From positions 36,624,142-36,688,141 of the forward strand of contig NC_051072.1 of NCBI RefSeq assembly GCF_004664715.2: a DNA stretch of 64,000 nucleotides, given 5' to 3'. Positions within the stretch are counted from its first letter, which is position 1. Each line of letters starts with the position of its first letter. The notes under the pieces were generated by a model. It saw nothing but the letters and a program-made list of their open reading frames with translations, searched no databases and was not told where the DNA came from. A program made the translations under genes and the position numbers. The stretch is from Peromyscus leucopus (Eukaryota; Chordata; Mammalia; Rodentia; Cricetidae). This document shows positions 10,924 to 22,500 of the stretch, in pieces.

Positions 10924-10929
10924 CCCAGT

Positions 10930-12209
10930 CTAGAACCGGTCAGTGATTTGCTCTTTCACGTCTCCTAGGAACACGAAGCACAGCCACAGTTCTTTGGGGT
11001 TCATTGCTCCGTTGGCTTTGAGCCCCTCCACCGGAAGCATCAGACTCCCAAGCTGTGCGGTCTCAGGATAGACCCACTTCTCCTTGGCGTAAACATATGT
11101 TCGCACCATTCAGCCTCAGAGACATACCCAAACAAAGCTGGACCATTTCTTCAAAAGTTCACACCGTAGCAGGCATGCCAGGATCTGTGAGTGGTGGAAC
11201 TGAATACCCACACTTGCTGCTAAATTGGTCTGGGCCCTTCACACATCTGCCTACACAGTTGTAACTGGTACATTAATTGGAAGACACCAGCTGCTCTAGC
11301 AAGTAGGGAGGTAATGCTTTTCTGAGTGTCTGTACTGACTGCAGGGTTTACTCTCCGGATCATAAGGGACCTTAAGTCTTGTCAGGTCCAAAGGAAACTC
11401 CCTTTTCCCCAAATTCCGGCACTTAGACAGAAGCCGGCATTCCTCAGGAGCTTGGGAAGCCTGTTCCTCTCTACCAAAGGAGCCTTTTTCCCTATCACTG
11501 GCAGGACGGACAGAAGGCTACCTGTGGTGCCTATTAGCACACCAAGGCACATGCTGGCCTCCAGGCTCCCTCAGGATCACACCTGTTACATGTTTCAGAG
11601 TCCATGTTGGCACCTGGCTCTTCTCACCTCCTCCTCTGCTCTAAACTTCTTTGGCTCGCAGACTTCCCTCTCCACAGCTACTCATTCTCCTTATAACCCT
11701 GCTATGCTCCCGTTTTTTGTCTTCCTGTCTTGACTGCTCCATTTCCCCTCTCTCCCTCCTCCCCCTCTCTCAGCTCTTCTGCATTCTGCCTCTCTCAACA
11801 TCGTCCCCCCCCCACTACCACCAACACACACTTCTTGGCTTGGCTCCTGCTTCTCTCATGACCAGGTCCAGTCTGCTGGCCATGTTCAGTCGTCTACTTT
11901 CTCTCTCCACTCTGGACCCTTCTAGATGCCCCTGGCTGTTCCTTCTCTCATATCTACAATTAAAACCTTACCCTTAAGCGTCTCATGGAGCTGTCATGTT
12001 GTCACAAGCCTCACTATCCAAGGTCCGTGACCTCCAATAGTCTTCCTTGTTCCTCTGTATTTTCCTCTTATTGCCCTTAGACTTTCTTCAGTGCCTTCTG
12101 CTAGAGATAAATGTGTGTGTCTTTTCTTCTTCAGGACCCTGTGCCATTATTTGTGTGCCTCATTCTACTCAAAAGCTTTCCCCCAGAGGGGCTGATGTGC
12201 CCCACTGTT
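10930..12209. other. unique pyrimidine-rich stretch
   Basis: 1.3 kb of single-copy sequence, rich in CT from about 11690 to 11990. Open plus-strand frames at 11326-11733 (135 codons) and 11651-11977 (108 codons) overlap in different phases and are Ser/Leu/Pro-rich, as expected from pyrimidine-rich DNA. No domain recognised. Confidence 0.4.
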
Positions 12210-12345
12210 GAGAACCTGGGTTCTGAATGATCTGGGTCCTATTTTCAGTGTTGGGACTTAACATTGTGTGACCTCTCTCTTACTTTCCTCATCTGTATAA
12301 TCAGAATAATATTAGAGTCTTTTCATGAGGTTAATGGGGGGGTAT
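12210..12345 (+). mobile_element. MIR SINE
   Basis: AACCTGGGTTCTGAATGATC ... GTGTGACCTC ... CTTTCCTCATCTGTATAAT ... CATGAGGTTAATG follows the MIR core in order. Old and diverged. Confidence 0.7.
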
Positions 12346-12359
12346 TATTTCTAATGGGA

Positions 12360-12453
12360 GGAGTCTTTAAAGAAAGAGAGGCACAGAGGCAGGCAACTTT
12401 GATCTCAACAGGTTGCTTTATTGACAGTGAAGGGCCTTAGTGGGGCTGAGAAC

Positions 12454-12509
<56 letters not shown>

Positions 12510-12540
12510 AAGTAGCTACCAGGAAGTTGCAGCTGTTGTT
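12360..12540. repeat. (CA)24 microsatellite in a possible LTR remnant
   Basis: The CA run covers 12459-12507. To its left, the minus strand reads GTCAATAAAGCAACCTGTTG, a polyadenylation signal in an LTR-like setting. LTR ends and target duplications were not found, so only the microsatellite is firm. Confidence 0.6.
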
Positions 12541-12711
12541 TTGTGGCTTTGCTGGAAGCTGGGGTGGGGGTGGAGGGTTGCTTTCAATACCTGGGCATAT
12601 TGCTCTTGCAGGTAGAGTGGAATGGTCAGGCTGGGGCCAAGCAATTCTTATGACTAGGAGCTATTGCTCTGGACAGCCTGACTCAATTCCTCGTGACACG
12701 AGGCTATTACC

Positions 12712-12814
12712 CAACAGGGTCTCCTATGTAGATCAAACTGGCCTCGACCTGTTATCTTTCTGCCTCCACCTCCTGAGTGCTGGGACAATAGTCAAGTACC
12801 ACCATGTCCAGGGC
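12712..12814 (-). mobile_element. old B1 SINE fragment
   Basis: ACAGGGTCTCCTATGTAGAT, CTGGCCTCGACCT, GCCTCCACCTCCTGAGTGCT and GTACCACCATGTCCAGGG form a diverged B1 or proto-B1 in reverse orientation. Confidence 0.8.
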
Positions 12815-15800
12815 ACAAGGTTCTTGAGTGAAGTAAACTGACTTACGCATGTCAAGTTCTCAGAGAAATGCTTTCTACGGCAATTTTTACATGTATTTAC
12901 TACTGTGACTTCCACTAATTATTCTATTACTTTTCTACCTTTGTCCTGATTCTTTTTTAAGAAACTTCCCTCTAGCTTAAGCATGTGTTCACATCTTTCA
13001 GCCTTAAAAACATCAAAATAAAAACCAGAACATTTCTTTAAATTGATATATCTCTCCTTTCTCAATAGAGTCTCAGAAAAGCAAGCAAAAACGATGTGTT
13101 CTTATGTCTTCCAGAAACACCCAGACTCTTCTTGATTCACTGCAGCCTGACCTTGGTTCCATGGCTGCTGGAAGGAGACTCTGCTGTCAACACCGATAGG
13201 CAACCAATCTGACGGGTCTATGTCAGAGTTAGGTTGTTGAATTGCGATAGGTGGGCTATGAAAACCAGGCAGGCCCAAATCGTGTTTTTTTTCTACAAAG
13301 CCTAAGGCTTTCACCGTGTGTGTCTTCAGTGGTTTGGGGGCAGCGTAGTGTGATGGGAATGAACTCAGCTTCATGAACTCCACCTCAAATCTCCGAGCCT
13401 CTGTACTGCTCTGCGAATGGTAGATGCTCAATTAAGACGAGTTTCTTTGCTCAGAAACTCACTGGACTTACGAAAACACAGAAGCTATCCTGGTTCGGTC
13501 CAATGCCGGGAGAGCCCGAACAGGGTAGGTATCTAAACCTTTAACCAACGTGTCTTTCTGTAGAAGAAGTCTGGGAAGGATTTCTCTCTGCAGAAAGACG
13601 AAGGCAGGGATGTAAAGGGCTCATGAAATGATGCTGGACCCAGACCTGACCCTTTAGTTAGGAAAGTGGGGTTCTGCAGAAACCGGAAACCGTAGCTGTC
13701 TTGAAACTAGTCTTGTGTTTCTCAGTATTATCTATTTATCTCTTCTCTCTCTAGCTCTGCCCCAGGCTGCCTTCTCCTCTCAGGAGACTCTTAACTGTTG
13801 AATACTTCTTGTCATATGAAAAAGTTTCCAAGATTCACAGAATTTTAAGCTATATGAAGAAAGAGGTGTCTTAAGCACCTTGATTTTACAAGCAGATCCA
13901 GAGGGGAGTGGAGAGTTAAAGCAATAATCATCGAAGGAAAACGATTTCATCTCTAGGGTGAAAAACAAGGTTATTGTTTAGCTGGTTGAAGAGATACTCC
14001 CCCTGTATCAAAATTTAATAATGTCGGGGGACTCAGTTTCCTTCACGCGGTGACAAATAGGGTACTTCACAGGTGGCTGTGCCAGAATACAGTTTCAGAG
14101 TGCCGAGAGAACTCTTTTCCTGTTTATTTCCCCCATCTCTTTTTTAAAGAGAGTTGTTCAAAACTGTTTCCTTCTCCCTGGAAACACAGCGAACAGCTCT
14201 CCATTGAGTTCACAGCACAGAAAGTCGGTTACACCACAGTGCAGATGGTTTGGTTTACCTTATGCAGCGTAGCTGGTTTGATTGACGGCCCAAGGTGGCA
14301 GTCCTGGGCTTTGGGCTTCTTGGTGAAACGGTGACTAATTGTTTCTTTAGCATACTAGGTTCTATTTGTTGACGAAAGGTTTCATGTCTACGTGTAGCAC
14401 CGGAATTAGGCAAGTTAGCTTGAGGGAACATGTCACGTAGGTACAGTCACAGCGTTCAGGAATTCATATTCTGACATGTTTTCCTTCTTTTCCTCATGGA
14501 AGGAAATTCCACTGTTGAATTCAAATTGAAAAATTGAGGGGGAAATGAGGTCTCAATCTGCAGAGTGAACAATTTGGCAAAACCGGGTTTAGTGAAATAA
14601 AGAAGTAACTTTCAATAGCTAAATCTGAATTCATCTCTGAGTCTTCAAATGACAGATTCAAAGTTTCTTTCACTTGTTAGGTAAATAAGAAATTGAAATG
14701 ACAGTCTCCAGCCTGTGCACATACTTAGCATTAATTATAACATCCCCATAACACATACATTATAATATAATAATCTGAGGTACAAAGAATATACTGGAAG
14801 TATTCAGTTTGGTTGATAAGCTAAGATACGATTTTCAATATCAAGCTAGTAATAATATGACTGGGGAACCAGGTATATTATGATGATCCCTGAGTTCTCT
14901 TTTGATAGGGAGAGAGCCTATATGGGAAATCAGCTTAAAGAAATGTGTTATTCTGCTTGATTAGGACAGACTTCTGTGTATTAAATCTTATGGTTTCAGG
15001 CATACATAGAAATCCAAACCAGAAGCCTTATTTCCACTTAGTGAAAAACCTAACGTTGAGTTCAGATTGTGGATTAGATCGCTTCCCTGTGACTGTTGGT
15101 GAAAGGTGTATATGCTCGGTGCTCACTGAGTGCCCACCAGATGTTAGGTGCCCAAACTGGTTATGCCTTCTCTCAGGTCTGGTTCACTCGTCACCCCCGA
15201 AACCAACACCCAAACCTTTTGGCTGGCAGAAACTACCAACTGACAGAAACTCCTCCTCTCCTCATCAGAAACAGCCGAACATGGCAGATTCTCATTTCAC
15301 CAAATCCAACACTCAGTTGTCATTTTAAAGTAACACGAAAATCATGACATGAACTCTGTTCTGAGACAATTTCCCCCACAAATATGCCAAAGAGTTAGCA
15401 TTTTAAGTATTTAAAGACAATATATTATAATTAGGAAATTATCGATTCCAACAAGAAAACAGGTACAAATAAAAAGTTTGTAAAGAAAAGAATACCAATT
15501 ACTAAAATAAAAGATTGACATTTCTTTATTCACTTTAGTCTACCCTATAGCATTCACTGAATAAATATATATCAAATAAATGAAGGAATTAATTAATAGA
15601 GAAAAATATTCAATAATGGTAGAAGTAAAAAATATTAATGAAAATATCTTGCCCATCAAACTAGTATGTCAGTCTAGAAATGATAGAAATTAAACCATCA
15701 ATTTACTAGGGAAGTTAAACATAAAAGAGTAGCTATAAGAATCTATAATCAATGGTGCCCTAGAGCTAAGGGAGAGTGCCCGATAGGGACGAGCCTCAGT

Positions 15801-16061
15801 GGAGAAAGTTAGTCACGTGACACAACAGTGAAATTTGCTAGTTTGTCCAACCTGTTTCCGGTCAGCAGGCACTGGGCACGCAGGAGACAGCAGGCAGAGT
15901 GCAGGAGGGGTAATGTCTTCAGCAAGCGATGGCATGTGTTGTATTCTGACCCACCCCTTGGAGACCTGCCCAGCGTCCTGACATCATCTTACGTTAAAGC
16001 CCCCTTAAGAGGAAAAACCTTTTCCACCTTTCCCTCCTTCTTCTTGCCAGAGGTGGCGGGC
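12815..16061. other. repeat-poor 3.2-kb stretch
   Basis: No SINE, LTR or microsatellite was recognised across 3.2 kb, which is unusual for this window. 15400-15750 is AT-rich. The longest frames (13102-13431 minus, 109 codons; 14945-15328 plus, 127 codons) lack domains. It may hold conserved regulatory sequence, but nothing can be shown from one sequence. Confidence 0.4.
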
Positions 16062-16286
16062 ATTTCTCTGTCTCAGTCTCTCTCTCTCTTTCTCTCTCTC
16101 CCCTATCTCTCCCCTCTCTCTCCCCTCTCTCCCCTCTCTCTTCCCTCTCCTCCCTCCCCTCCCCTCCCCTCCCCTCCCCTCCCCTCCCTCTCCTCTCCTC
16201 TCCTCTCCTCTCCTCTCTCTGTCCCTCTCTCCCTCCCTCCCTGCCCCCCTCTCTCTTCCCCTCCTTTCCTCCATTCCCTCTCCCCA
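16062..16286. repeat. CT-rich polypyrimidine tract
   Basis: 225 bp of almost pure pyrimidine: (TC)n, CCCCTCTCTC blocks, five or more CTCCC units and (TCTCC)n. Frames across it are Arg/Gly/Glu-rich on one strand and Ser/Pro/Leu-rich on the other, and should not be read as proteins. Confidence 0.95.
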
Positions 16287-16721
16287 ACACCAAAATAAAC
16301 ATGCCATGTGGACGATGCATCTGCTGTCTGAGTAACTTGCTGCCGTCCGCTGCACCCACATGGCATGTCTCACCTACAGCAAGGCACCTTGGTCCAAAAC
16401 CTCCCAAAGCTTCCCATGCACTGTGCACTGTATCTTTACAACATGGACCTGTGGGGTTGGGAGACATCCTTAGGCTACAGATCTGAATGGTTAGCATGTC
16501 CAGGAGTCCTACAATGTTGGTTTCCATATTCAGTGGGCCAGAGAAAATCCTTTACAGGCTGAGGTTACAAAGATGCCTAGGCTGTCTGGGTTTTCTGGGC
16601 CCAAGGTTGGGGCAGAGTTCCACATATGTTTGCTTCACTGTTAATGATGACTCCTAGGCCACAGCTAGGAGCCTTGAGAGAGGCTCCTTCACCCTGTGGT
16701 GTTCCTGCAGTACCTACTTGA
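16287..16721. other. unique non-coding stretch
   Basis: Single-copy sequence with no repeat or coding signal seen. Confidence 0.35.
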
Positions 16722-16937
16722 AAGATTTACTTTTATGTGTGCAGGTGCTTTGCCAACATGTTTGTTTGTGTATCAAGTGCATGCAGTATTCATGGCGGCC
16801 AGAAGAAGGCCTCAGATTTTCCAGGACTGGATTTATAGATGGTTGTGAGCACCATGTAGGTGCTGGGAATTGAACCTGGGTCCTCAGGAAGAGTAGCCAG
16901 TGCAGTGTTTTAACTGCTGGGCCACCTCTGCAAACCC
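16722..16937 (-). mobile_element. B2/B3-type SINE
   Basis: GATGGTTGTGAGCACCATG, GGTGCTGGGAATTGAACCTG, GGTCCTCAGGAAGAG and TTTTAACTGCTGGGCCACCT are the reverse complement of a tRNA-derived B2/B3 head. The T-rich left part is its tail side. Confidence 0.85.
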
Positions 16938-16967
16938 ATGTAGTGAGTATTTAATGTAGTGGCCCCC

Positions 16968-17165
16968 GGAGCCCCAAGATCAGGATGCTCCATTTAGAGT
17001 CTGATGATGCTGGCCATCTTGGTGTAGCCCCAAGTGGTCATAGAGCAGAGGAGAGGGAACTCTGTCCTCTCTCAGAAGGCCCCATCTCCTGGCACCATTG
17101 CTCTGGGATGACATTTTCTTTGGCTCCATATATTAAATAGAAATGCTTACAACAATTCTGCCTAT
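16968..17165 (-). mobile_element. MaLR-like repeat, copy 1 of 2
   Basis: CCCCAAGATCAGGATGCTCC, TCTCAGAAGGCCCCATCTCC and CTCCATATATTAAATAG occur here and, in the same order, at 17946-18230. Orientation is inferred from copy 2, whose left end matches MaLR 3' ends. Confidence 0.5.
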
Positions 17166-17945
17166 TGTCACAGAACATTCAAGGATAAATACACTTTGAT
17201 CTTGGAGGTCACAAACTGATCTTTGACAAGGTTAATGACTGTTCAATAAAGAATATACCCATAAAAAGCTGTGTTGTTCTAAGTAAGGCTGGTAACTACC
17301 AAAGAAAGAAAGAAACAAACAAACAAAAAAGATAAATTATTTGCAATGGTCACATGGAAAAACTCTTCCACATAAGCTGAGCCTGTCAGAACATCCCAGA
17401 AGCTCAGAGTCGGTAACCTTGGCTACACAAAGGAAAAAACCAAGACCCACAGAGTCCTTCGCCTGGATTCAGAATCTGCCTCGGCTCCCAGCTGCGCTGT
17501 GCTATGTGCCTGAAACTTACTACTGGATTATTACCAGAGGGACCTCTAGGGAAGATTTCTCAGCCAAGGATCTGCAGGTTAGAGAGTTAGGCAACATGAG
17601 AGATCGGGTAGCATCAGTTATGCCTTTCAACACTTAACACACACATTCCACGAGAAGTGCATCAACCCTGTGGCCTTACAGATCAGTTTGGTCCCTCAGA
17701 GCTGAATGCTCCTTGAAGAAGTCACCCACTCCTGTATTGCCTCTTTTCTGTGGCCCTACATGCTACCTTGTCCCCAGTATTTCACTCAAAACTCTCATGA
17801 ATGTATTCATAATTAACAGATAGTGCCCAGGAATCCGCTATGGAAAAGAGACCATGCTAGGCTCTTAACTATCCTCACCCATCCTCCCTTAATTCTTAGA
17901 GCAGCTTGTTGAGAAAGATAAGAGTTAATGGTTCCATCTTTAGTG
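17166..17945. other. unique non-coding stretch
   Basis: Contains a short GAAA/CAAA-rich patch near 17300-17330 and a 98-codon plus-strand frame (17341-17637) with no recognised domain. Possibly a faint MIR at 17870-17940, too weak to call. Confidence 0.35.
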
Positions 17946-18230
17946 TCTTGGTCTATTTTACTCTGCTACAAGGCAATGCCTGGTAATGGTAATTTATAAA
18001 GAGCAGAGATTTGTTCCTCAGGGTTCCGGAGGATGGAGCTCCAAGATGAAAATGCTCCATTTAGTGTCTTAGGATGTAGGCCACTCAAATGATCCAAGGG
18101 CAGAGGACTGTGAACTTTGTCAGCTCTCAGAAGGTCCCATCTCCCGACACCATAGCACCGGGTTAAATTTTCTTCGGACCCATATATCAGAGAAGAAATT
18201 CAAACGGAAGCTCAAGGACAAATTATTAGT
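17946..18230 (-). mobile_element. MaLR-like repeat, copy 2 of 2
   Basis: TTTTACTCTGCTACAAGGCA, GGTAATTTATAAAGAGCAGA and GGTTCCGGAGGATGGAGCTC match the reverse complement of old MaLR LTR 3' ends. It shares its central 150 bp with the copy 1 kb to the left. Confidence 0.55.
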
Positions 18231-18804
18231 TTAACAGAAACACTCCCTGGGACAGGCAAGCTGTCAATCCCACAGCTGCGATGAAGCAGGAGGAGAATGG
18301 ACCAAAGAGCTATGCTGTTTGAGACAAGCTGGCTTGGGGGTCAGCCATGTGATGGGGTGGGGTGGGGCTTTAGAAAAAGAATTAGAAAGCCCCAAACTTT
18401 AGGGAGTTTAAAGCATACCTAGGCTCTGGCCAGCATCCGAGAGAAAAGACAGAAGAAAAGGGAATCGTTATACCCTTCTGAGTCAGGATTCAGAAAAGCC
18501 AGCGGTCCCCAGCGAACCTCATGGCAGCTGGTGGGGGGCTGTGCTAGCGGTGAGAATTCTGGAAGGAAAAGAACATTATTTAAGGTCAATTTGCCTTCCT
18601 GGGGGTGGTTCCTTAGCCAGGTCCCTGACCTGCCCAGCCTGATTAACCCTAAACTAGCCGACAAGGTCATGGCTCCCTCTAGAGGGGAATTCTCTTCCTT
18701 ACTGGGATTGCAGACCTGAGCCAGCACGTGTTCAGAAAACCAGAAAACCAGAGTCCAGAGGGATTTCGGGAGTTGTAAACATCCATGTTCAAGCCCCAAG
18801 ATTC
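18231..18804. other. unique non-coding stretch
   Basis: The minus-strand frame at 18419-18799 (126 codons) has no recognised domain and no splice context. A GGGGT repeat lies near 18353-18367. Confidence 0.35.
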
Positions 18805-19026
18805 AGTTTCTCTTCTTCTTCTTCTTCTTCTTCTTCTTCTTCTTCTTCTTCTTCTTCTTCTTCTTCTTCTTCTTCTTCTTCTTCTTCTTCTTCCTCTTCC
18901 TCTTCCTCCTCCTCTTCCTCCTCCTCCTCCTTCTCCTCCTCCTCTTCCTCCTTCTTCCCCTTCCCCTCCTCCTCCTTCCTCTTCCTCTCCTCCTCCTTCT
19001 TCCTCTTCTCCTCCTTCTTTTCTCTT
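18805..19026. repeat. (TTC)n / TCC polypyrimidine tract
   Basis: About 28 TTC units (18809-18892) pass into a mixed TCC/TTCC tract of another 130 bp. Pure purine on the minus strand with mirror symmetry, so it could form triplex DNA. Frames through it encode poly-Leu and poly-Pro and are artefacts. Confidence 0.95.
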
Positions 19027-19047
19027 ACTGACTATTTGATCGGGTCT

Positions 19048-19790
19048 TTACTCAAATAAACTGTCCCAAATTATTTGATCTTTGTGGAAGAAAACAGTTT
19101 AATGGTTTCCTTTCCACTCTCGGCTTCTTGGTATCCACAGCCTTTCCACCAAGGCGTCTTCGGTTTCCCCCTCCACAGCCTTCTTTGCTGTCTTCCTCTC
19201 CCCAGCTTTCCTGTCCCCACTCCCCGTTCTGTAGCCTCCTTCCGATCTGACTTGGCCGCCAGTGTGACCCTGCTGCTGTTGCTCTCTTTGCTCCCATTTT
19301 CCAGTGTCTGGCCCGACGGGGGTCACGTCCCCCCCTGTTTTTTCCGTGGATTCTTCAGATCGCTGCAGTGAATCTCTGGGTGAGCGGAGTGCTAACCGAG
19401 CTTCTCAAGGTTCTGCTGCGGTCTGTGTAGATCGTCTTGTTCATGGAATGAGCCCGGATGCTCCCGAGGGAAGCAGCTTTTACAGCTCTTCTGTAAGTTC
19501 ACGGTACAACTCACCTGCCTTTCCAAAAACTGCGTTCCACCTAAAGGCCCTAATGTCCGTATGCCCACCCGCAGCCTGTCCTAAATGTTCGGCTTGCGTC
19601 CATTAAACAGGGTGATCTCGGGAACCCTTCTAAAAGCTTCCATGACAACGTTGTCTCTGTTGTAGACAATGTAGGGTCCCTCCCTGCCCTGGATATGATG
19701 ACAGCTTATTTTGCCATTGACGGCTCTCATTCACTGGAAACCATAGACCTTTCGGACGCCATTAAGTCTCCTGAGAGCAAATCAGCTATG
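19048..19790 (-). pseudogene. coding-like tract, possible decayed exon or retrocopy
   Basis: One minus-strand phase stays open for about 220 codons with only three stops, and an offset phase is open at 19099-19326. CpG density is higher than in the surroundings. A CAG|GTGAGT donor-like site occurs on the minus strand near 19515, and CTCTCCTTCCAG near 19825 resembles an acceptor. No known protein was recognised. Alternatives are a chance open stretch in GC-rich unique DNA or a non-coding exon. Confidence 0.25.
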
Positions 19791-20351
19791 GAACGGGAAT
19801 TCTTTCTTACCTCTATATTGCTTCTGGAAGGAGAGGGTTAGTTACCATAACTCTGAGCCTCTCTCGGCCCTGCCACTGACTGTGGTCAATCTCATCTGAG
19901 CAAGTCACTACTACATGGTCAAGTGGACCCCGGTCTAATACAGGACAAAGGTGCAAGCCTTGGCTGGATTAAGCACACACACAGACAAAATATATGTATA
20001 ATATATGCCCATCTATAGATATATATGGTTCTTATCATAGGCAATTTCTTAGAGCTTCGATTTTTAAAGCATGTGTGTATATCGTGTTTCTCTTTTCTTC
20101 ACTTAATTAGTCTAGAATCCTATACAGAAAGGTGCTGTTTACTGGGATAATCTGAAAGTCTGTCAGAGGGACAATCAAAGCCTCACTCTTCTAGAAGGGG
20201 GAAGAATAAACTATGGACGTGTTTTTTGAGGCAATCTCAGCATGGTGTGTGTGTGTGTGTGTGTGTGTGATACAGAGTACCAGAAGTGGACTCAGAAACG
20301 ATGTGATGCCACGCAGTACGATGTGCTATGCTGGCTCGAACTCCATCTTGT
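19791..20351. other. unique stretch with short (GT)n
   Basis: (GT)13 at 20244-20269 and an alternating ATATAT patch near 19985-20030. No gene seen. Confidence 0.5.
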
Positions 20352-20720
20352 CTGTTTTTCCTGTTACTGTGACAAGTGCCCAGCAGATGCAACTTGAGTG
20401 AGGAGCAGTGCATGGAGGCTTGCAGTTTCAGAGGCCGGCCCACGGCAGGGAGAGCATGCAGGCTGGCGTGCTTGGCGTTTGCGTCTCGGTTGACCAGAAA
20501 GCAGAGCATGGGACCAAAAGTTGGTGGGCCTCAGCTGTAACCCCCCAAAACCCATTCTTAGTAACCCACCTCTGCCAGCCATGCCTTCTGTCTCGAAGGT
20601 TCCACAGTTCCCCAAAGCAATGTCACTAGGTTGGGACCAAGTGTTCAAACCTGTGGGAAACATTCCTGGCCATAGCATCCGCAATGAGAGAAATGGCCAG
20701 GTGTCTGCTTTTGACACGTG
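20352..20720 (-). mobile_element. LTR-like interspersed repeat
   Basis: TTTTCCTGTTACTGTGACAA, GGAGGCTTGCAGTTTCAGAG and GACCAGAAAGCAGAGCATG match the layout of the elements at 4822 and 8672, and run in the same orientation. Diverged and unnamed. Confidence 0.45.
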
Positions 20721-22243
20721 ACTTCCCTGGAGGGTTTTGAGGAGATGTTTCATGGAGGGAAGAGAGAAGGGATGTGAGTTTTCAGTTCTCTCTCATCTCC
20801 TGTTTTGTACTAGTCAAGGCTAAGTCCAAGGAAAGCTAAGTCCTTACATTTGGGGGTAAAGTCTCCTGGCCCTTCCTCGGGTGCTTAGGGAGCAGCTACT
20901 GTACCTCGCTGTGGAGCATGTTATTGATTGCAGCAGAGTAAAAAACCAACTCATTGAAGAAAGTAATGGGGCAGTCTGAAAATAAAATAAAGTAAGATGA
21001 TTGTCCAGTAAAGAGAGTGAGCCCTTTTGCACTTAGTGTGACAAGACTCATGGATAATAGCGTCCTAGACTAGATAGGTCATTTGTAAGTTTGGCTTTCA
21101 GATCACAATAGGATGCAATTAATTCGCCAAAATAGTATGGTTCTAATGACGAGAGTTTTCAGCTCACAGGAAGACAGTCGTGGCAATATTTTGGGACCAT
21201 CCAGCACTCAGCTTAATGGATGGATGCTTATGAATATGTGCTTGGATCAGAGGGAGGGTGTGTGGCTGGCCTCGCTGGAATTTAAACACTATATTCTGGA
21301 AACATAAGGAGTAAAAGGACAAAATTATAGACTCTCGTAACTGCAGAAGATCTGAATCTTCTCATTCTTTATCATGAAGAGTTTCACAAAACCTCCTGTT
21401 TCCCTCTTCCTCCTCTTCCTGCCTAAGGGGTAAGCAGGAGAAGCCCCTCACTCAAACACTGGCCCACATTCCAGTAGACATGGGCAAATGTCCCAGACAG
21501 AACCACCAGTGAGAAAATCATGCACCCATCTCTCTTGTACAAGGATTGGGGAATATACATGTCCAAGCTCTCCCATCTTGGGGCATCACTATCACCCACA
21601 CTGGTTGGAAATAAACACTGGTAACCCAGCAGAGGGGCCTGTGACCACATCTGTCTACCCTAGACCCTTTGAAACAGTTGACGGAGGGTGCCCCCTAGGG
21701 ACCTTTTCTGAATCAGTAAAAATGCAGGTTGCACACCCATGACCCCGACTCTGGAAGTGGTAGTTACCATTGCTGGGTTTTGTGTCTTGCTACTAGAGTT
21801 TCAGGGAATAAGGCACAAAAGGAGATAGCCTGTCCCCAGTGTGGGGCTTGAGCCTTTGGTAAACTGATGTGGAAGACTCTAGAACATTGTTCAGGGTATG
21901 TTTTTGTGTGCTGATGTCAAAAGCCTGAGTAGTCTGGTGTGTGTGTGTGTGTGTGTTCTTATGAAAACATTACTCTGTTCTCTCTATAACCTGTGATCTT
22001 ATCAATGGCTGGACTTAGGGTGTGGTCTTTGGAGGCCAGCATGGAACACTAGCCTTATGTTTATGTGGGAAAGGAATGGAGGTAGATAACAGGCAGAACT
22101 ATAATTTCCCTGGGCTGGAGACCAGCTTGAGTAAACCAAGCTCTGCTGAAGTTTAATGTTAGGGAGGATCAAGAGAGCACAGGTTCCCCCAGTCTGTGCA
22201 CGTAAGCACAATACCTCTACTTAGAAGAAAAGCAGGAAGCTGG
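20721..22243. other. unique non-coding stretch
   Basis: 1.5 kb with no recognised SINE; (GT)11 lies at 21936-21957. A CTCF-like word (GTGCCCCCTAGGGA, 12 of 14 matches on the minus strand) lies at 21689-21702. Short frames lack domains. Confidence 0.4.
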
Positions 22244-22500
22244 GTGTATTAGTTACCCATCTTATTGCTGTAAAAAAATAAATAAATAAAATAAAGATAA
22301 AAATAAAACACCCAACAGAAGAAACCTAAGGAAGGAGAGGCGTATTTGGGGTCGTGTTTAAGCAGGAATGCTGTACATCTTGGCTATAGGCATGGTGGTG
22401 GGAAGGTGAGGCATCCAGGCAGGAAGCTGGTGCTCAGCCCCTCCCCTTATATTCAGGACCACAAGCCGTGGGGCAAGAGGTTCTTTCCTCCTCTGTGGAC
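22244..22500 (-). mobile_element. LTR-like repeat with AAAT-rich insert
   Basis: GTGTATTAGTTACCCATCTT and TTGCTGT match the reverse complement of MaLR 3' ends. An AAAT/AAAAT-rich simple repeat (22272-22311) interrupts the usual ACAAAATACC region. Confidence 0.45.

Noticed and set aside
15994..16527. 177-codon Arg/Glu/Gly-rich frame resembling an RE-rich protein
   Set aside because: It lies across a pure CT tract and the phase outside the tract has no similarity to anything I recognise.
18785..19039. Poly-Leu/poly-Pro frame with an apparent signal-peptide-like start
   Set aside because: It is a product of the TTC/TCC repeat.
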